Positions 1 to 11,477 of a stretch of 42,155 nucleotides of DNA are shown here, in pieces (the stretch's first letter is position 1; each line of letters opens with the position of its first letter). The position numbers were made by a program, and so were the translations under genes. The stretch is taken from positions 45,542-87,696 of the forward strand of contig JANBPK010000825.1 of the NCBI GenBank assembly GCA_027579435.1, in the 5' to 3' direction. Source of the stretch: Candolleomyces eurysporus (lineage: Eukaryota; Basidiomycota; Agaricomycetes; Agaricales; Psathyrellaceae). The notes under the pieces are model-generated. The model saw only the letters and a list, made by a program, of their open reading frames with translations. It did not search any database and had not been told where the DNA came from.

Positions 1-236
1 AGACATGCAGATTTCAGATTTCTTCTTCGAGGTGGCATCAATTGAANCNTGCCATGTGCAACCACATACCCATGGCNCACCAAATGCAGTACAGACCATT
101 CAATGACGCCACCCTGAAAAAAGGGCCTGAAGAGCCGGCTGCGACTTCTAGGAAGCTGGGATGTGAACGAGAAGCAGGCTTCCGGTGAGATTTGAAAGCC
201 CGGCGTCCTCTTCTGTACGTGAAGTTNTGCTTGGAG

Positions 237-491
237 CTACATAGAGAGACGACGCTCCTCTCTTCCAGAATTCGAAGATGCTACTATATCCTGGCATAGT
301 GGTATGTAGCCTGCTGACATCNCATCGGTTCTGTTCTNGGTCGGCTCGAGGTCCACTCNNGACAGGGCAAAGACTTGGCAAAGACCCATAGTAAAGGATA
401 CTATGTCCCAATTGTCTGGCAGGATCTGTATAAGCCACCTGCCTACATTGAAGGTGCCAACGGCGGCGGCGGATATNTGATCTTTCATCAT
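237..491 (-). CDS. Possible exon of an unknown protein (doubtful)
   Basis: An 84-codon open frame opens with two ATG codons at 491-486 and runs to a stop at 237, with several N-containing codons. The composition is protein-like: an Ala/Val/Gly stretch is followed by a Trp/Ile/Leu-rich part around residues 17-45. A second overlapping frame on the same strand (148-525) is equally open, so the choice is uncertain. A possible donor (GTAAGT near 590) and an acceptor near 525 hint that this could be an internal exon of a gene continuing upstream on the minus strand. I recognise no family, and the call may be spurious. Confidence 0.18.
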   Translation of the reverse strand: MMKDXISAAAVGTFNVGRWLIQILPDNWDIVSFTMGLCQVFALXXVDLEPTXNRTDXMSAGYIPLCQDIVASSNSGREERRLSM

Positions 492-1811
492 AATTGAATT
501 GGTGGCTCCAGCGTGCTGGGGGCAATGNCCCTCNAATGCGTTCAGTCAGATGTNGCGGTTAACCTATGGACTTACCAAGAAGGTCATGGTCAAACGATAG
601 AATCTGATCATCATTTGGATGGGGGTGTAACTATGAGCACGAAAAATAATATAGCCTGAATTCACTGCGAAGGTACTCCTTGTTTGGGACACCTTCTGTC
701 ATATTGTGAAGGCTACAAAGAACCTATCTCTCCTTCGAGAAGTCAACGAAACATGCTGGCACTAAGTATTCTGTGGCTTCGACTCTCTCAAGCTTCAAAG
801 ATGCTCTGGCTGAGACCCTCAGGACGGTANAACTGGATTCCAGTTGTCATGATCATGCGATATACGCCACTCGGATGCAACCACTGAAACTGGAACGGCG
901 AACCGTTTGAGGTGACGGCGACATATATTCTGCATCAGAATTGGTAGCTGTCGTCCCGAGTCGGGCTCGTCCAGACCGCGAGCCGGTAATTAGGCCCCTC
1001 TTCGTCCACTGCCAGACCCTTTCATCTGGATCATTACGTTCCTCGTCCGAATCTCCCTTGCGAGTGTGTATGTATGTAGGTAAGTAAATACAGGAACAAT
1101 TCAATGCGATATGCCAGATGATGAATCGTGCCGTGATTCGTGTATACACATGGCNGAAAGTAAACGAGTGGGAGAACGGGCGAGCCATGTGCGTCGGTGG
1201 TGGCCATCATCAACACCGNACAGCGCTCACACACATGAAAAGATGCGCCTTCCCCCTAGCTTCAGAGAGAGTCTGCACATCGTCAGACGTTTGGTTCTTG
1301 GGTGGGAGGTAATANNNNCATAATTTTTCCTAGATAATTCCGGATACCACTTTGCACCCTTTTGCACCTCCGTCNACGTTTCGTCACACGCGAAATACTT
1401 CCGCGTCAAATGCTGATGACACCAGAGACGTCGCGATTGGGTGGTAGTAGGCAAATGAACATCAAGGGGAGAAATTGCTGGGAATGNGCTGATGGTGGAT
1501 ACCCTTGGACGTAACAGTTTTCCACGGTGANAGGTGAGACCCCCAACCTGGTGGCTCGGGCTCTAGGCGGAGGCAAATTGTCCGGGCCCCTTCCCTACCT
1601 CCTTCCATCTTGACGTTTTGACGTTTCCAACCACCTNCACCACTTCCACAGTCGAACTGTCAATTATATTCGGGGAACTATCTCAGGGTTTGATTCGTTA
1701 TATATGGGCACATCGAATTGTTAATCCAATCCGGCCCCTCCCCCAACCGCGACCCCTTTCTCGGCCCCGACCACTCTCCAAGCAAAACACGTCGCCTTGT
1801 GAAGTTGATCC
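492..1811. other. Stretch without a supportable gene
   Basis: No open frame here has a convincing start, family resemblance or chain of splice sites. Ns are scattered through it (for example 536, 554, 830, 1155, 1315-1318). The last 200 bases hold the likely promoter and 5' leader of the DUF6534 gene, including a C-rich pyrimidine stretch around 1735-1800. Confidence 0.5.
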
Positions 1812-4097
1812 ATGTCCGAACGCAACAGTCCATTCCCTGTCTATTTCACACCTACTTTTCCGAACCTTTATGGAGCTCAACTCATAGCGTGCATTATCAA
1901 CACTTTGTGAGTGCGCTATCAAACCCCTAAAGGCGCTGGCGTGCTGATCGACGTGATATAGCTTCTTTGGCGCTACTTTTGTATGGCCCATTCAATTCAC
2001 TTGTATTAAGGCGGCGTTCTGATAGGATCGACAGCTCCTTTCATTGCAATACTTCAACAAGCATGCGAAGACTGACCGTGTATATGTCAAAACGACCGTA
2101 GGGGTTCTCCTGTACGTGATTGCTGGCCGGCCGCTGCTCCATCATGGTCAAGCCTCACACTTTTTTTCANGCCTCTTCGCAACACTTCAGACCATATGTA
2201 GTGCACACCAATCCTACATCTCCTTCATTACGAACTTTGGGAAGCCAGAAACTTTTAACACCATTCTATTGTGAGTGTTGTACCATTTTCGCCGCACACG
2301 CTCCGCTCACGATATATTTTGCAGCTCTGCGCCTGTGAGTTCTCCCCCTTAAGGACGATTTGATGAATGGAGAGATTGACGACTGGGGTAGTTGGAATTT
2401 CTTTGCAGCGTACGTCTCGCTTCCAGTCTGCCGTTTCGTATAACTGATCTCCTGCGTAGTATATTGCGTCGTTCGTTGCGCAGATGTGAGTTGTCCCCGA
2501 TCTCGGCCGACTCGTCCGTACTCAATGATTGTCCTACCTTCGAAAGCTTCTTCGCCACAAGGATATGGGTCGGTAAGTCGTCAATGGATCCCTTTTCGAT
2601 GCTTCGGAAACTTACTACCTGTCATTAGCGAGTCAGCATTTTGGTATTAAATATCGGATACCCGTGGTTCCTGTGGTGAGTACAAACCACTCTTGCAACA
2701 TTGCCAACATCGTATAACCGTTGATCCATCCAGGTCTTGCTGGCCCTGGTGCAAATATGTTCGTCCCCCTGCCATTCAACTCAACTTTATCTGACCTTTT
2801 GGGACAACGATTTCCAGCCTCTGGAATTGCTCAGGCCTCGATAATGTGAGAAATGACTCCTTCCCTCTTTCTCGAACTTGAGGTTTACCTTTCCCTCGTT
2901 TAGGTTCTCAGCTGGGACTTACGAACGGCTCAACCTCAAGACTCTCTCACTTGTCGTAAGTCTTGACTTCAACTTCTTCCTCTTCTTTCCAACCCGGGGC
3001 TTGATTAATTTCTTCTCGTAATTTGCGACGTTGGGTTAACAATTTCCGAACACAGAAAACGACATCCGTTCAGGGCGCCGCGGCAGCTTTGTGCGATATT
3101 ATTATCACAGGAACTCTCTGCTGGATTTTCCGTTCACACAGATCTGGGATTAAACGGTATGTAATAATCCCATTCTCGAGTTATCTTCTAATAAAGCCGA
3201 ATTTCTAACATTCCCATGTACGCAGGACGAACACTCTCATCGAAAAACTTCAGATATATGCCATTAACAGAGCTGCTGCGACGAGGTAAGGAAGATTGTT
3301 CACATTGAAGAAGCCCTTTTTTTCTAATGGCTTCTTTGTCTCGGTCGCAGTGTTGCGGTGTTACTGGAAGTGTTCTTGGTACGTTATCCTGGCTCTGACC
3401 CACCCGAAATTTTCGGAAAAAAGGAACTCATCAATCTTCCCTTCTTATAGTACTACTTCGTCTCTGGGACATACTACTTGTGAGTTTCATCGTTCTTCCA
3501 TAGTAGTCACACAGACTGAATGCACTTTCCACGACCCACAGCTTGATCCCACTGCTTGTCAGCACACATCGTAAGTCACCTGCACCAGGTTACAAATTCT
3601 AGTTCTGCCGTGCTGACCATCGGCCCGCCGCAAAAGTCTACGTGATCTCTGTTGTGACAGTGTACGTGCTCTTCAATTCATTCCTCGCAGCAGACACCCA
3701 CTCACTCTCACACTCACGCCTCCCTCTCCCACATCCTTTACAGTCTTACACAAAGAGAAAGCCTGCGTGAAGATCTCGATGGTTCATTCCACATCTCTCA
3801 ATTGGTCATGTCCAATATTCGACCAGACAGATCTAACGATACCGGTATTNGGGGGTTACTCGAATTCAACCGTACGTTCTTTCTCCCAACTCCTCTCCCT
3901 TTCCTTTCGTTTCTCGTCATCATCTTCCTCACTACCTCCACCCTACTTCTTTCTTCTCACATTTTTATATTTAACCCACCCATCCCACACATACGTTGTT
4001 CACCCGATACTGATGTTAGAGAACGGCACAGAACCTCGACTTTGAGCAGGATGGCACCGCTAAAGACAAAACAGAGGGCTCTAGATCTAGCGCGTAG
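1812..4097 (+). CDS. DUF6534-family multipass membrane protein, 20 small exons
   Basis: A hand-built model joins 1812-1906, 1962-1980, 2035-2111, 2172-2270, 2325-2334, 2392-2409, 2460-2485, 2547-2572, 2629-2675, 2734-2758, 2818-2845, 2904-2955, 3056-3156, 3226-3285, 3351-3378, 3451-3479, 3542-3570, 3637-3661, 3744-3871 and 4020-4097. It gives 332 residues when N3850 is dropped. Seen: several hydrophobic helices, a 'FFATRIW' segment after the third helix, 'SHRSGIKRT', 'LIEKLQIYAINR' and 'LTQRESLRED'. These match the Agaricomycete DUF6534 pattern, where the last appears as an 'N-S-R-x-S-L-R' motif after the final helix. The Ser/Thr/Asp-rich tail should be cytosolic. The function of DUF6534 proteins is unknown. 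Acceptor N2170 must be read as absent or as A. Exon boundaries are supported by GT/AG sites, but the 10- and 18-nt exons are the least certain. Confidence 0.82.
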
Positions 4098-4118
4098 TTA
4101 GTACACACTAATCTCACT

Positions 4119-4172
4119 CACCACCACCACCACCTCCAACCACCACCTCCAACCACCACCTCCAACCACCTC
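4119..4172. repeat. CCA/CTCCAACCACCA simple repeat
   Basis: Five CCA-type triplets are followed by about three copies of a 12-base unit, CTCCAACCACCA, just downstream of the DUF6534 stop codon. It is a low-complexity microsatellite in the 3' flank with no coding role seen. Confidence 0.9.
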
Positions 4173-4776
4173 GATCCAAATCAAACGCCGCCGGCCGCCG
4201 CTCTGGGACTTCATTTATCGCTCGTTATACACATTACATGCATACGCTGTTCTACAACTATACGTTTTGTTTTTTGGGTTTCTCTAGTCGGTTAATCCTG
4301 TGTTTTCTGTTGTAAAATTGCTGTCGCTAGCTTTCATATTCTTTCGGCTCCGGGGAGGGGACAAAAGAGGGTAAACCCCTTCTCCGGCAGCTGGTGTACA
4401 ATCTATATTTGCGTTCTTTGNCCCCCCCGTTTTAGAAGTTTTGAACGTTTGAATATGGATGGTACATATAGCTTGCGCACAGCATATGAACGGATCACTC
4501 GGTCTGTCCGAGCTTGAGGAAAGGAAGTGATAAGGAAGGGACATGGTACTGTCCTAGCGTCCACGTCGTTCCCCCACTTACGTCCATCCGACAGATTCCA
4601 GAATCATCATTAGCAAAGGCAGGGCCCAATAAATTAAACTATACAGATCTTCGACGACTCTACTTCAACCAGCAAACACACTAACATAGTACGCCGTAAT
4701 GTGGAAAGAATCGTACAATGTACTGATACATCATCCCATCTATCCAGCCAGCCGACTCACAGGTCAGGATTTCGAA
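4173..4776. other. Intergenic gap between convergent genes
   Basis: This is the 3' flank shared by the rightward DUF6534 gene and the leftward PDI gene. I see no gene. An 86-codon minus-strand frame at 4284-4544 crosses an N and a poly-C run and has no family features. The stretch most likely holds the two 3' untranslated regions. Confidence 0.5.
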
Positions 4777-6764
4777 TCAGTCGATCCGATCCGCTTTGTT
4801 AACGCGAGCATACTCTCCCCTCTCAATCTTCGACACGTCATTTCCGATCAACCGGTGGATGATGAAAAAGATGACGAGGATGCCGGCGACGAGCCAGCCT
4901 ACGAAGCGGAGAGGGTATGCCGAGATGTAGGCCTCAAGGGACGTCATCTTGTTGTTAAGGTACTAGAGAGGTATGTCAGTTACAAGGAGGAAGGGGGAAA
5001 GAAGAGGGTATCGGCTTACCCTGGCCAGTCGTTCGACGATATTTTCAGAGTTCTTGTACGGGACCTTGCCTGTTGCGATATCTTCGAGAGCAGCGAAGAG
5101 TGTGCCGGTAGAGGCCAACTTGAGGTCGGCGCCTTGCTTGTCTTCCTTCCAGTAGATGAGTTGCTAGTGGGGTCGTCCGTCAGCCTCGCTTTCTTTATCA
5201 TAAAAAGGGTGAAAAGGACGCCTACCTTGTGATCGGCTACGACGACCTTGACATCGTCCAAGTTCACCTCATCCTCGTCCACCGAAACGCCGTACATGCT
5301 CTTCATCCATTCCTTCCATCTCTGAGCGTCCATCCAGGTGAAGATGACCTCCCTGTTGTTCACTTCTCCGCTGCCTGTAGTCCTGGCCCTCCATTTCTTG
5401 GCAATATCCCTCACACGTCCTTCAATCTTGTCCGAGATCTTTGCGTTGGAGGTGGCGATGACAACCAAAGGCGAATGAGGGGCGTTCATAACCGTCTGGA
5501 ATGTATCCTGGTGCAACTCGATAGCTCCAGGGAGGTGGTGAGTCAACAACCAGTGCTTGATATCGTCGTTCGAAATCGCGGGTCCACCGTAGAGCGTCGA
5601 CGTCGCAACGGTGCTGTCATGGTCTTTCAACGCAATAAAAGCCCACGGGATGCCCCGCGGTACTTTGTATTTCGAGCGGATGGAACTGGAGGCGCTGGTG
5701 TACACTTTGGGTGAACCGAGGAGGGGTGCGGCGGCGGCTTCGGTCGTGGTGAGAATCTCTTCGTCTGTGGGGTTGTGGATGAGGAGGTAGACGACGGACT
5801 CAGTCTTGAGGTGTTCTTCGAGCTCGGCTTCGCTTGCTAGAGGGGTAACACCTCTGTTATTGTCATACAAATCAATCAATCATTGAATTGGCAATTAGGG
5901 AAGAGAGAACGCACTCTGCAGAAGCCTTTTCAGCGAAAGCCTTGAGTTGGTCGAGTTTCCTGCCCCCTTTGTATTCCGATACAGCGCCATTGGAGAAGTA
6001 GATGAGGGTTGGGTACCCCTGGACGCCTTGGGTCTGGCACAGGGCGCTCTCCTCGTCACAATTGACCGAAGCGATCTGGACCCTGCCCTGCAGATGCCTG
6101 GCCAGATTTTTCCAAATGGGCGCTAGCTTCTTGCAATGCCCACACCACGGAGCATAGAACTTTACAAATGTCGGTCCTTGTTCGATGGCTCGTGTAAATG
6201 ACGCGGTGTTCAAAACGAGTTCCTCCCCCGTGGGGTTGACTGGGGGCCGTGGTGGTCGCTTGGGGGTTGCTGGAGGCTCCACCGCCGGTTTGACCTCTTC
6301 CTCCTGGTGCTTCTTGGCGTGCTTCCCGATAAACGTCTTGAGACGATCGAGCTCTCGTGCGCCCTTGAATTGCTCGACCATCTTGCCATCTTCAAACATC
6401 TGTAGTGTGGGGTAGCCTTTGATTTCGTTCGCATCGCAGAGGTCTAGTGTATTGAGAATGGATGATTAATGCTCTTGAATACATTGAATTGAGCACACTG
6501 GCACACACCTCCGTGCAACACGCAATTCACCTGCGCAAGGTGCACATTTGGTGATTCGGTCTCCATCTCGGTGACTAGCTTCTCCCATGTTGATGCGAAG
6601 CTAATACAGTGCGAGCAGTAAGGACTATAGTGCTCCACGAACCAGAGCCCGCTGGCGACTGATGATTTGAAGTTGTCCGGTGTCAGGTCGGTAGACTTGG
6701 CGCTTGTTGGCAGTGCACAGGCCACCAATGCCAAAGACGTGACTAGAGCTGATAGAAGGGTCAT
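4777..6764 (-). CDS. Membrane-anchored protein disulfide isomerase family protein
   Basis: Five exons read leftward: 6764-6509, 6443-5915, 5853-5226, 5163-5020, 4962-4777, giving 580 residues with all phases consistent. Seen: an N-terminal signal peptide (residues 1-22), a first thioredoxin domain with active site CSHC (50-53), a Pro/Glu/Lys-rich linker (about 130-160), a second thioredoxin domain with WCGHC (Cys186/Cys189) and its cis-Pro 'GYPT', a long thioredoxin-like region without CxxC, and a transmembrane helix near 536-557 followed by a short charged tail. Such proteins form or rearrange disulfides in the endoplasmic reticulum lumen. There is no KDEL-type signal, so retention would rely on the membrane anchor. 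The ATG at 6764 is the first one before the signal peptide. Close alternatives are TMX-like or Eps1-like PDIs. Confidence 0.92.
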
Positions 6765-7208
6765 CTTGAGGTATTTCGAGGGCACCAGCCCTCAGAAATC
6801 ACGAGATGGGTGTAGTTGGAAGCGGTATGAGGAAAGGAGTGATTCCAGTGACGCCTCGACTCATGCCAGCGGCAGTGCAAGGTCCATCATATCTGTCAGC
6901 AGTACGTCAGACGATTATCCGGTTACTGAGCTTCAAGCCTTCCAAGACCAAGTCGGTTTCTATGCTTACACAACTTCATTGACCAGCTCCAAGGCACGAG
7001 TACTTAGAGTATGTTCTAGAAATTTTATTCAGGTCATTGTACGGGTTCGTTCCCGATGTGACTGGTTTTTGTGTTGCAGTATATGTACACCTACCGACTA
7101 AAACAAGCGCTATGAATCTCGATAGCCAGAAATGAATCGACGGATGGTGGTACGACTCTACTCCGTCTCCAACTTGGTCCTTGAGGAGTCGGGGGACACA
7201 AACCACCG

Positions 7209-7978
7209 CTAGACAGCCTGATAACGCGTAGCCTCCAAGCCGGTCTTCCTCTTGAGGGCTTCGACGATAGATTTGGTCCTCGATCGACGGCTATCCTTGC
7301 CAGGCTGCGTGCGCAGTGTCCGGCCTCCCGAAAACACCGCTTCGTCTCTGCGAGCGAGCGAGAGAGACGTCGGCGTGTATGGGATATAGCAAGAGCTGGG
7401 GAGCGCAAGAGTACAGTCGAGGCCACTATCGGTATTTTTGGACCAGCTTCGCGACAAAGGAGAGCCCTGATTCGAGAAAATTGAAGAACCTTTGTCGACA
7501 CGGATCCCTTGGAGCGCCTTCGGTCTACCTGACCAGACAAATTTTCTCTGTAACGTAACAGATAAAGTTGGTTTCAGTTGGATATCTTTCGTCGTTGACT
7601 CGAAGAAATGGAACTTACATTACCGCCTGGGGACGACGGCTTTCCTGTTGTCGCCCTCTGTTCGAGCAAACTGAGGTTCTGATAACGGGGTTTGGTGGTG
7701 CCGTGACGGTGCTTCATTTTCCGATAACAGTTAGACAGCGCGTAGCCCAGGACGAAGAGTAGGATCAAGGCTATGACAGCGATAGCGACGTAGGGCCACG
7801 GAGTAAGATTCTTGAACTGAGGCGTAAATTCCTTCGAGATGGGACGGTCCGAGAAGGGTACGCCATGAGAGTCCGTTTCGTTAGCTTGGTCGCCTCTCTC
7901 CGGCGACCCCAGTTCAGCATCGTAGGCCCTGGCGAAGAGAAGAAAATCCAGTGGGTGGTGTCCAGTAGCCGGGGCCAT
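7209..7978 (-). CDS. Single-pass membrane protein, unknown; N-terminus unresolved
   Basis: Two exons (7978-7619 and 7547-7209) give 232 residues from the ATG at 7978. Seen: a 60-residue hydrophilic N-terminal part with possible N-glycosylation sites (NET, NLT), one strong helix at about residues 63-81, a basic patch (RKMKHRH), then a Ser/Arg/Lys-rich tail of about 150 residues. This suggests an extracellular or lumenal N-terminus and a cytosolic tail. The frame stays open upstream of the ATG to a TTAG acceptor-like site at about 8057, so 7978 may lie inside a longer protein whose first exons, including a signal peptide, sit within 8058-8700. I do not recognise the family. It is divergent from F-box gene 1. 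Confidence 0.6.
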
Positions 7979-8057
7979 ATCAACTTCGGATGGCCTCAAA
8001 GGGGAATGCGATTCTGCTAATGGAGTTGTTGATACGACGAAATTTGAGATGAATCCC

Positions 8058-8840
8058 GGAGGCTAACATAGGATCTACATTCCCAGCTGCCCAGCATGGG
8101 CTGACAGTCGGCAAGATCATTTCCGTTGTCCTCGTACACAGAGCCTTGCTGGGTTCAAGCCTTGGTCACGTTCCTCCGTAGTCAGGATCACAAATCCAAG
8201 GTACGTCGTGGCACTGCTTTCACTAATGCGTTTTCGCAACGCGGCCCGCTCGAGTCATAGAGATCTGAGTTTCACAACGATTTAGCGACGACATACATAC
8301 CGTGTCTCCTTCTAGACGACTTTTGGGTCCAAGATGAATCATGAAGAAGGCTTCTGGGGGAGACTGCCAATCAAGTGATGCACGGAATCAAACTACGGAG
8401 TGCGACGGAACAGGCATTGGTTCACACGGTCCATCGGGTGACTGATTTGCAACGAAGCTTGCCTTCTGACACTCATTCAGGTCATGGGGGTCGAATCCGA
8501 TGGGCATGGGGACCCAAAACGACTGTGTATGTATTTCGAGGCATTCTAGCATTCTGAGGCAGCTCTAACCGGTTAGCAGTGCCCAAGTCGGGCGTCCAGA
8601 TACCACCTGGCCGAGCAGGGCACACGCACGTACGGAAAGGAAATAGCCAGGATCTCGGTGTCGTTTTTGGCACTTTGTGGCGAAATAGTCTCTCATCTAC
8701 GCTTGGCTATTATTGGCGTTGATCCGGATGGGCATAACTCTCGAGTGTCAAAACTCGGTGAAGTCACTGCGCGCCCTGTTGAACTCAGCTTACTGAAAGC
8801 TTGGACCTATCCCCATGGAAGGTGAACAGGACCGACCTCG
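8058..8840 (-). other. Possible unresolved 5' exons of the preceding membrane protein
   Basis: Read on the minus strand, several short open stretches have plausible splice sites, for example a Pro/Phe/Met-rich piece at about 8345-8280 followed by GTATGT, and a Cys-containing piece at about 8265-8210. They could encode an ectodomain, but I could not find a unique combination of exons. Nothing else is visible here. Confidence 0.25.
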
Positions 8841-8850
8841 TCTTGCGAGG

Positions 8851-8857
8851 TATAAAA
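8851..8857 (+). promoter_or_regulatory. TATA box of F-box gene 1
   Basis: TATAAAA lies 60 bases upstream of the ATG at 8911, in a GAGG-TATAAAAGAG context. The spacing suits a TATA-driven start site about 30 bases further on. Confidence 0.65.
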
Positions 8858-8910
8858 GAGTGGGCCTTAGGACCCACCCAATATCGTCTTTTACATCCTA
8901 GAAGACTCAA

Positions 8911-10644
8911 ATGGCGCCGCAGCCTGACATCGCCCTGACCCAGGTCAGTGAATAATTCACTTGACGCCATCAGATTCGTACCACTCACACTAATTCGTTT
9001 TAAAGCTTGGCATACCCCAACATCTAATCCAGGTTTTCAGAGACTTCAATGTCCTGACGAAACAACAACGAAGCCAGGTCGTTGCCCTCATGGAAGAACA
9101 CAAAAAGCGCCTTGCCAGTGGTCGCAATGCCCAAGAGAGCCTCAAAAGCCAGGCATTGATAAATTCCCTTCAAAGCCTGTTTGCACCTGTCCGTCGCCTT
9201 CCATCGGAAATCCTCCTCGAGATCTTCCGACTATATCTCTCACCCTCTCGGGCCAATACTCCACCCTATCGAGTCTCACCACTCGTGCTCGCGTCCGTAT
9301 GCGCTTTCTGGCGCACGACAGCACTATCCAGTCCGACCCTTTGGGCACGCGTTAAGGTCTCTGCTCAAGGAGATTTCTATATATNCCCCCCGAGTCGACG
9401 ATCGACACGCGGAAGGCGTTCGTTTCCGGATGGACCATATTGGCGACCACCAACCCTGGTCACTTTCCATCGATCTGAACGGCGTCGTATCCCCAACATC
9501 TTCCCAACCACAGCCTAGATTACGCGTCACCCCGCTAACAAGTTTACTCGGACATCGAGCAATATCCCAATTAAAGGAACTGCGGATCGATGCCGAAGAA
9601 CCCATAACTGGGGTAGAGTCGCTCACCTTCCCGGCACTCGAATCCTTGCTTGTTTTGTGGAGACAGCCTAATCACCATATCCAAACCCTCGACACGCCTT
9701 TCCCCACCGTTCCCAACCTCACCAAACTCGTCATCGTCAACGCTATCACGCTTAACTCGAATACGAGTACGACCAAGCTTCCATGGTCGAGGCTTACCCA
9801 TTTGTTCATCGAGGGTATCACGATGCACAAATGGCGTATGGTCATCGGGCAGTGCGTAGAGCTCAGAGAGGGATGTTTCTCATTGGAAGAACCCAGTCAG
9901 CATATTGCGGAAATCGTGTCGGATAATGTGCATATTACGCCGACCGCCCTATCCCATATTCGGAAGTTGACGTTCCTCAACAAGCCGCCCTTCCATAGAG
10001 ACTTCCAGCAACTATCGTTCCCGGCGTTGGAGGAGCTCAACGTGGTGTTTGGGCAAGAAGACGTGGGGTTAGGGTTGCATGAAGGGTGGAGGCCGGATAC
10101 TTTGGGTGCATTTCACGATGTGAAGCGGATAATGGTGGCTGGGAGGCAGGCCCGGATAAACTCGCTGGAGAACACGATATCCTTGCTCTTGGATGCCACA
10201 CCCTTCGTGGAACGGCTGGAGGTCGATGTCAAGTGCGATGCTGGGGCACTGCTTCAGCTTTTGACGTCTGATCCTTCGAAGCTACGCCTAGCTCAGCTTC
10301 AGACGCTTGATATTACTCTCAACCTCGAGGGACCAGATCACCGGTCGTTCCCCCTCGCGGTGTTCGACGCCATGGTTCGGTCCAGAGGCTGCCCTAAGGC
10401 GTCTTCTTCAAGGGCTGGTAGCCCGCCTTCCTTGAAGCAAGTCACCCTTCGCTTGCCCAAGACCGCCGGCTTTCACGATGTTAGGCGCAGTATCGACAAT
10501 GTGTCGCCTCAACTGAAGGAGGCGGGCGTTCGAATAGACGTTGTCGAAGAATCAGTCCAATCTGGAGTCCTGCCCCCAAACGAAGATTTCGAGGAGTATA
10601 GGCACTGGAATGACGGCTTGATGGATTTTTTGGTCCGTGCTTAG
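8911..10644 (+). CDS. F-box protein 1 (leucine-rich-repeat-like C-terminus)
   Basis: Exon 1 (8911-8943, 11 codons) and exon 2 (9033-10644) give 547 residues if N9385 is treated as an extra base. The coding frame switches exactly there, and the total then becomes divisible by three. Seen: a short N-terminal helix rich in Gln/Lys/Glu, then an F-box-like motif 'VRRLPSEILLEIFRLYL' followed by 'LVLASVCAFWR' and 'LWARV', the usual Agaricomycete F-box layout. The remaining 400 residues have Leu/Ile-spaced segments resembling degenerate leucine-rich repeats. F-box proteins bind Skp1 and present substrates to SCF ubiquitin ligases; the substrate is unknown. It is only distantly similar to F-box genes 2A and 2B. 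The start is supported by the TATA box at 8851 and a clean first intron. Confidence 0.82.
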
Positions 10645-11477
10645 GAATGGTATCCTCTTTGCTAATATTCGTTTCTTCATAGAGCTTTCCTTCTATTTAT
10701 GGAGTTCGTTCTTACTGGATAAGCCAGTCGTCTTAAAGGGGTGTTTTGCTACTTTATCTTAGAGTGCTTGATTAATTGTACGTCCGTAGGCTATATTTTA
10801 GATAACATATTGTTAGTGTGGATGTGTGTGTGTATTCTCTCCCTGAGGGCGATCTGCATTTAGAAGAGTTATTTTGGTTAAGCGTCGAAGGGGGCCGTGT
10901 ACCTCTACTAAAATTAAAGGGACGTCCTTGTTGGTTCCGAGTCGAGTCAGCGGGATCTGTTCACACTGCCGAAGTTCCGACTACTTTCCCCGAGCTTCGC
11001 GTCTCGATTTGACGAGTTCGAGAGTTCAAACTGGGATCCAGTGGCAGTCCTCTCTTGTTCTCCTCTATCCTGTTCCCCGCAACCTGTTCCCTGGGTAGTC
11101 GTGAGTATCTGCAATTTTAAATGGACTCTTGGAAGTGCTGATGCTAAATTTGAAGGCTGGGTAAGCTTAATTTGACATGCTGTTGTGGATTTACGTATTC
11201 CGACATACCGAGCAGTTTACGGAATAGCCAACTGCGGTGCACTATTAAGCGGGGCCTTACAGAAGTTACTAGTTGGATACACCGCTCATCATAGTGACGT
11301 GCACAGCTCTCCCCGGGTTGTCTCGATACTGTGGGCTGGAGATCCTTAATTTGCTCCCAGCATTGAATGTTTCCCATCTAATGTCCAAAAGCCCTCATTG
11401 ACCCTTAGGTGCGCGTGGAGTGGTGTGCTTGTTGTCTAGCAACTGATACTGACCTTTTCTTTAATGAAGCTGGCGTC
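10645..11477. other. Intergenic region between F-box 1 and F-box 2A
   Basis: AT-rich 3' flank with a short TG run at about 10820-10835. Several 60-75-codon open frames lack any family feature. I see no gene. The promoter of F-box 2A should lie in the last 300 bases, but no clear TATA box is visible. Confidence 0.5.

Noticed and set aside
1111..1323. Similar short peptides (LASERVC) at 1250-1280 plus and 22200-22235 minus, suggesting a repeat
   Set aside because: The DNA match is about 15 bases with several mismatches and the surroundings do not align, so chance is the simpler explanation.
5229..5714. A 161-codon plus-strand open frame
   Set aside because: It overlaps exon 3 of the PDI gene on the other strand and shows only mirrored codon bias.
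8480..8510. GGGTCGAATCC, resembling a tRNA T-arm (B box)
   Set aside because: It lacks the invariant second T of the B box, there is no matching A box or acceptor stem at the right distance, and no cloverleaf can be drawn.
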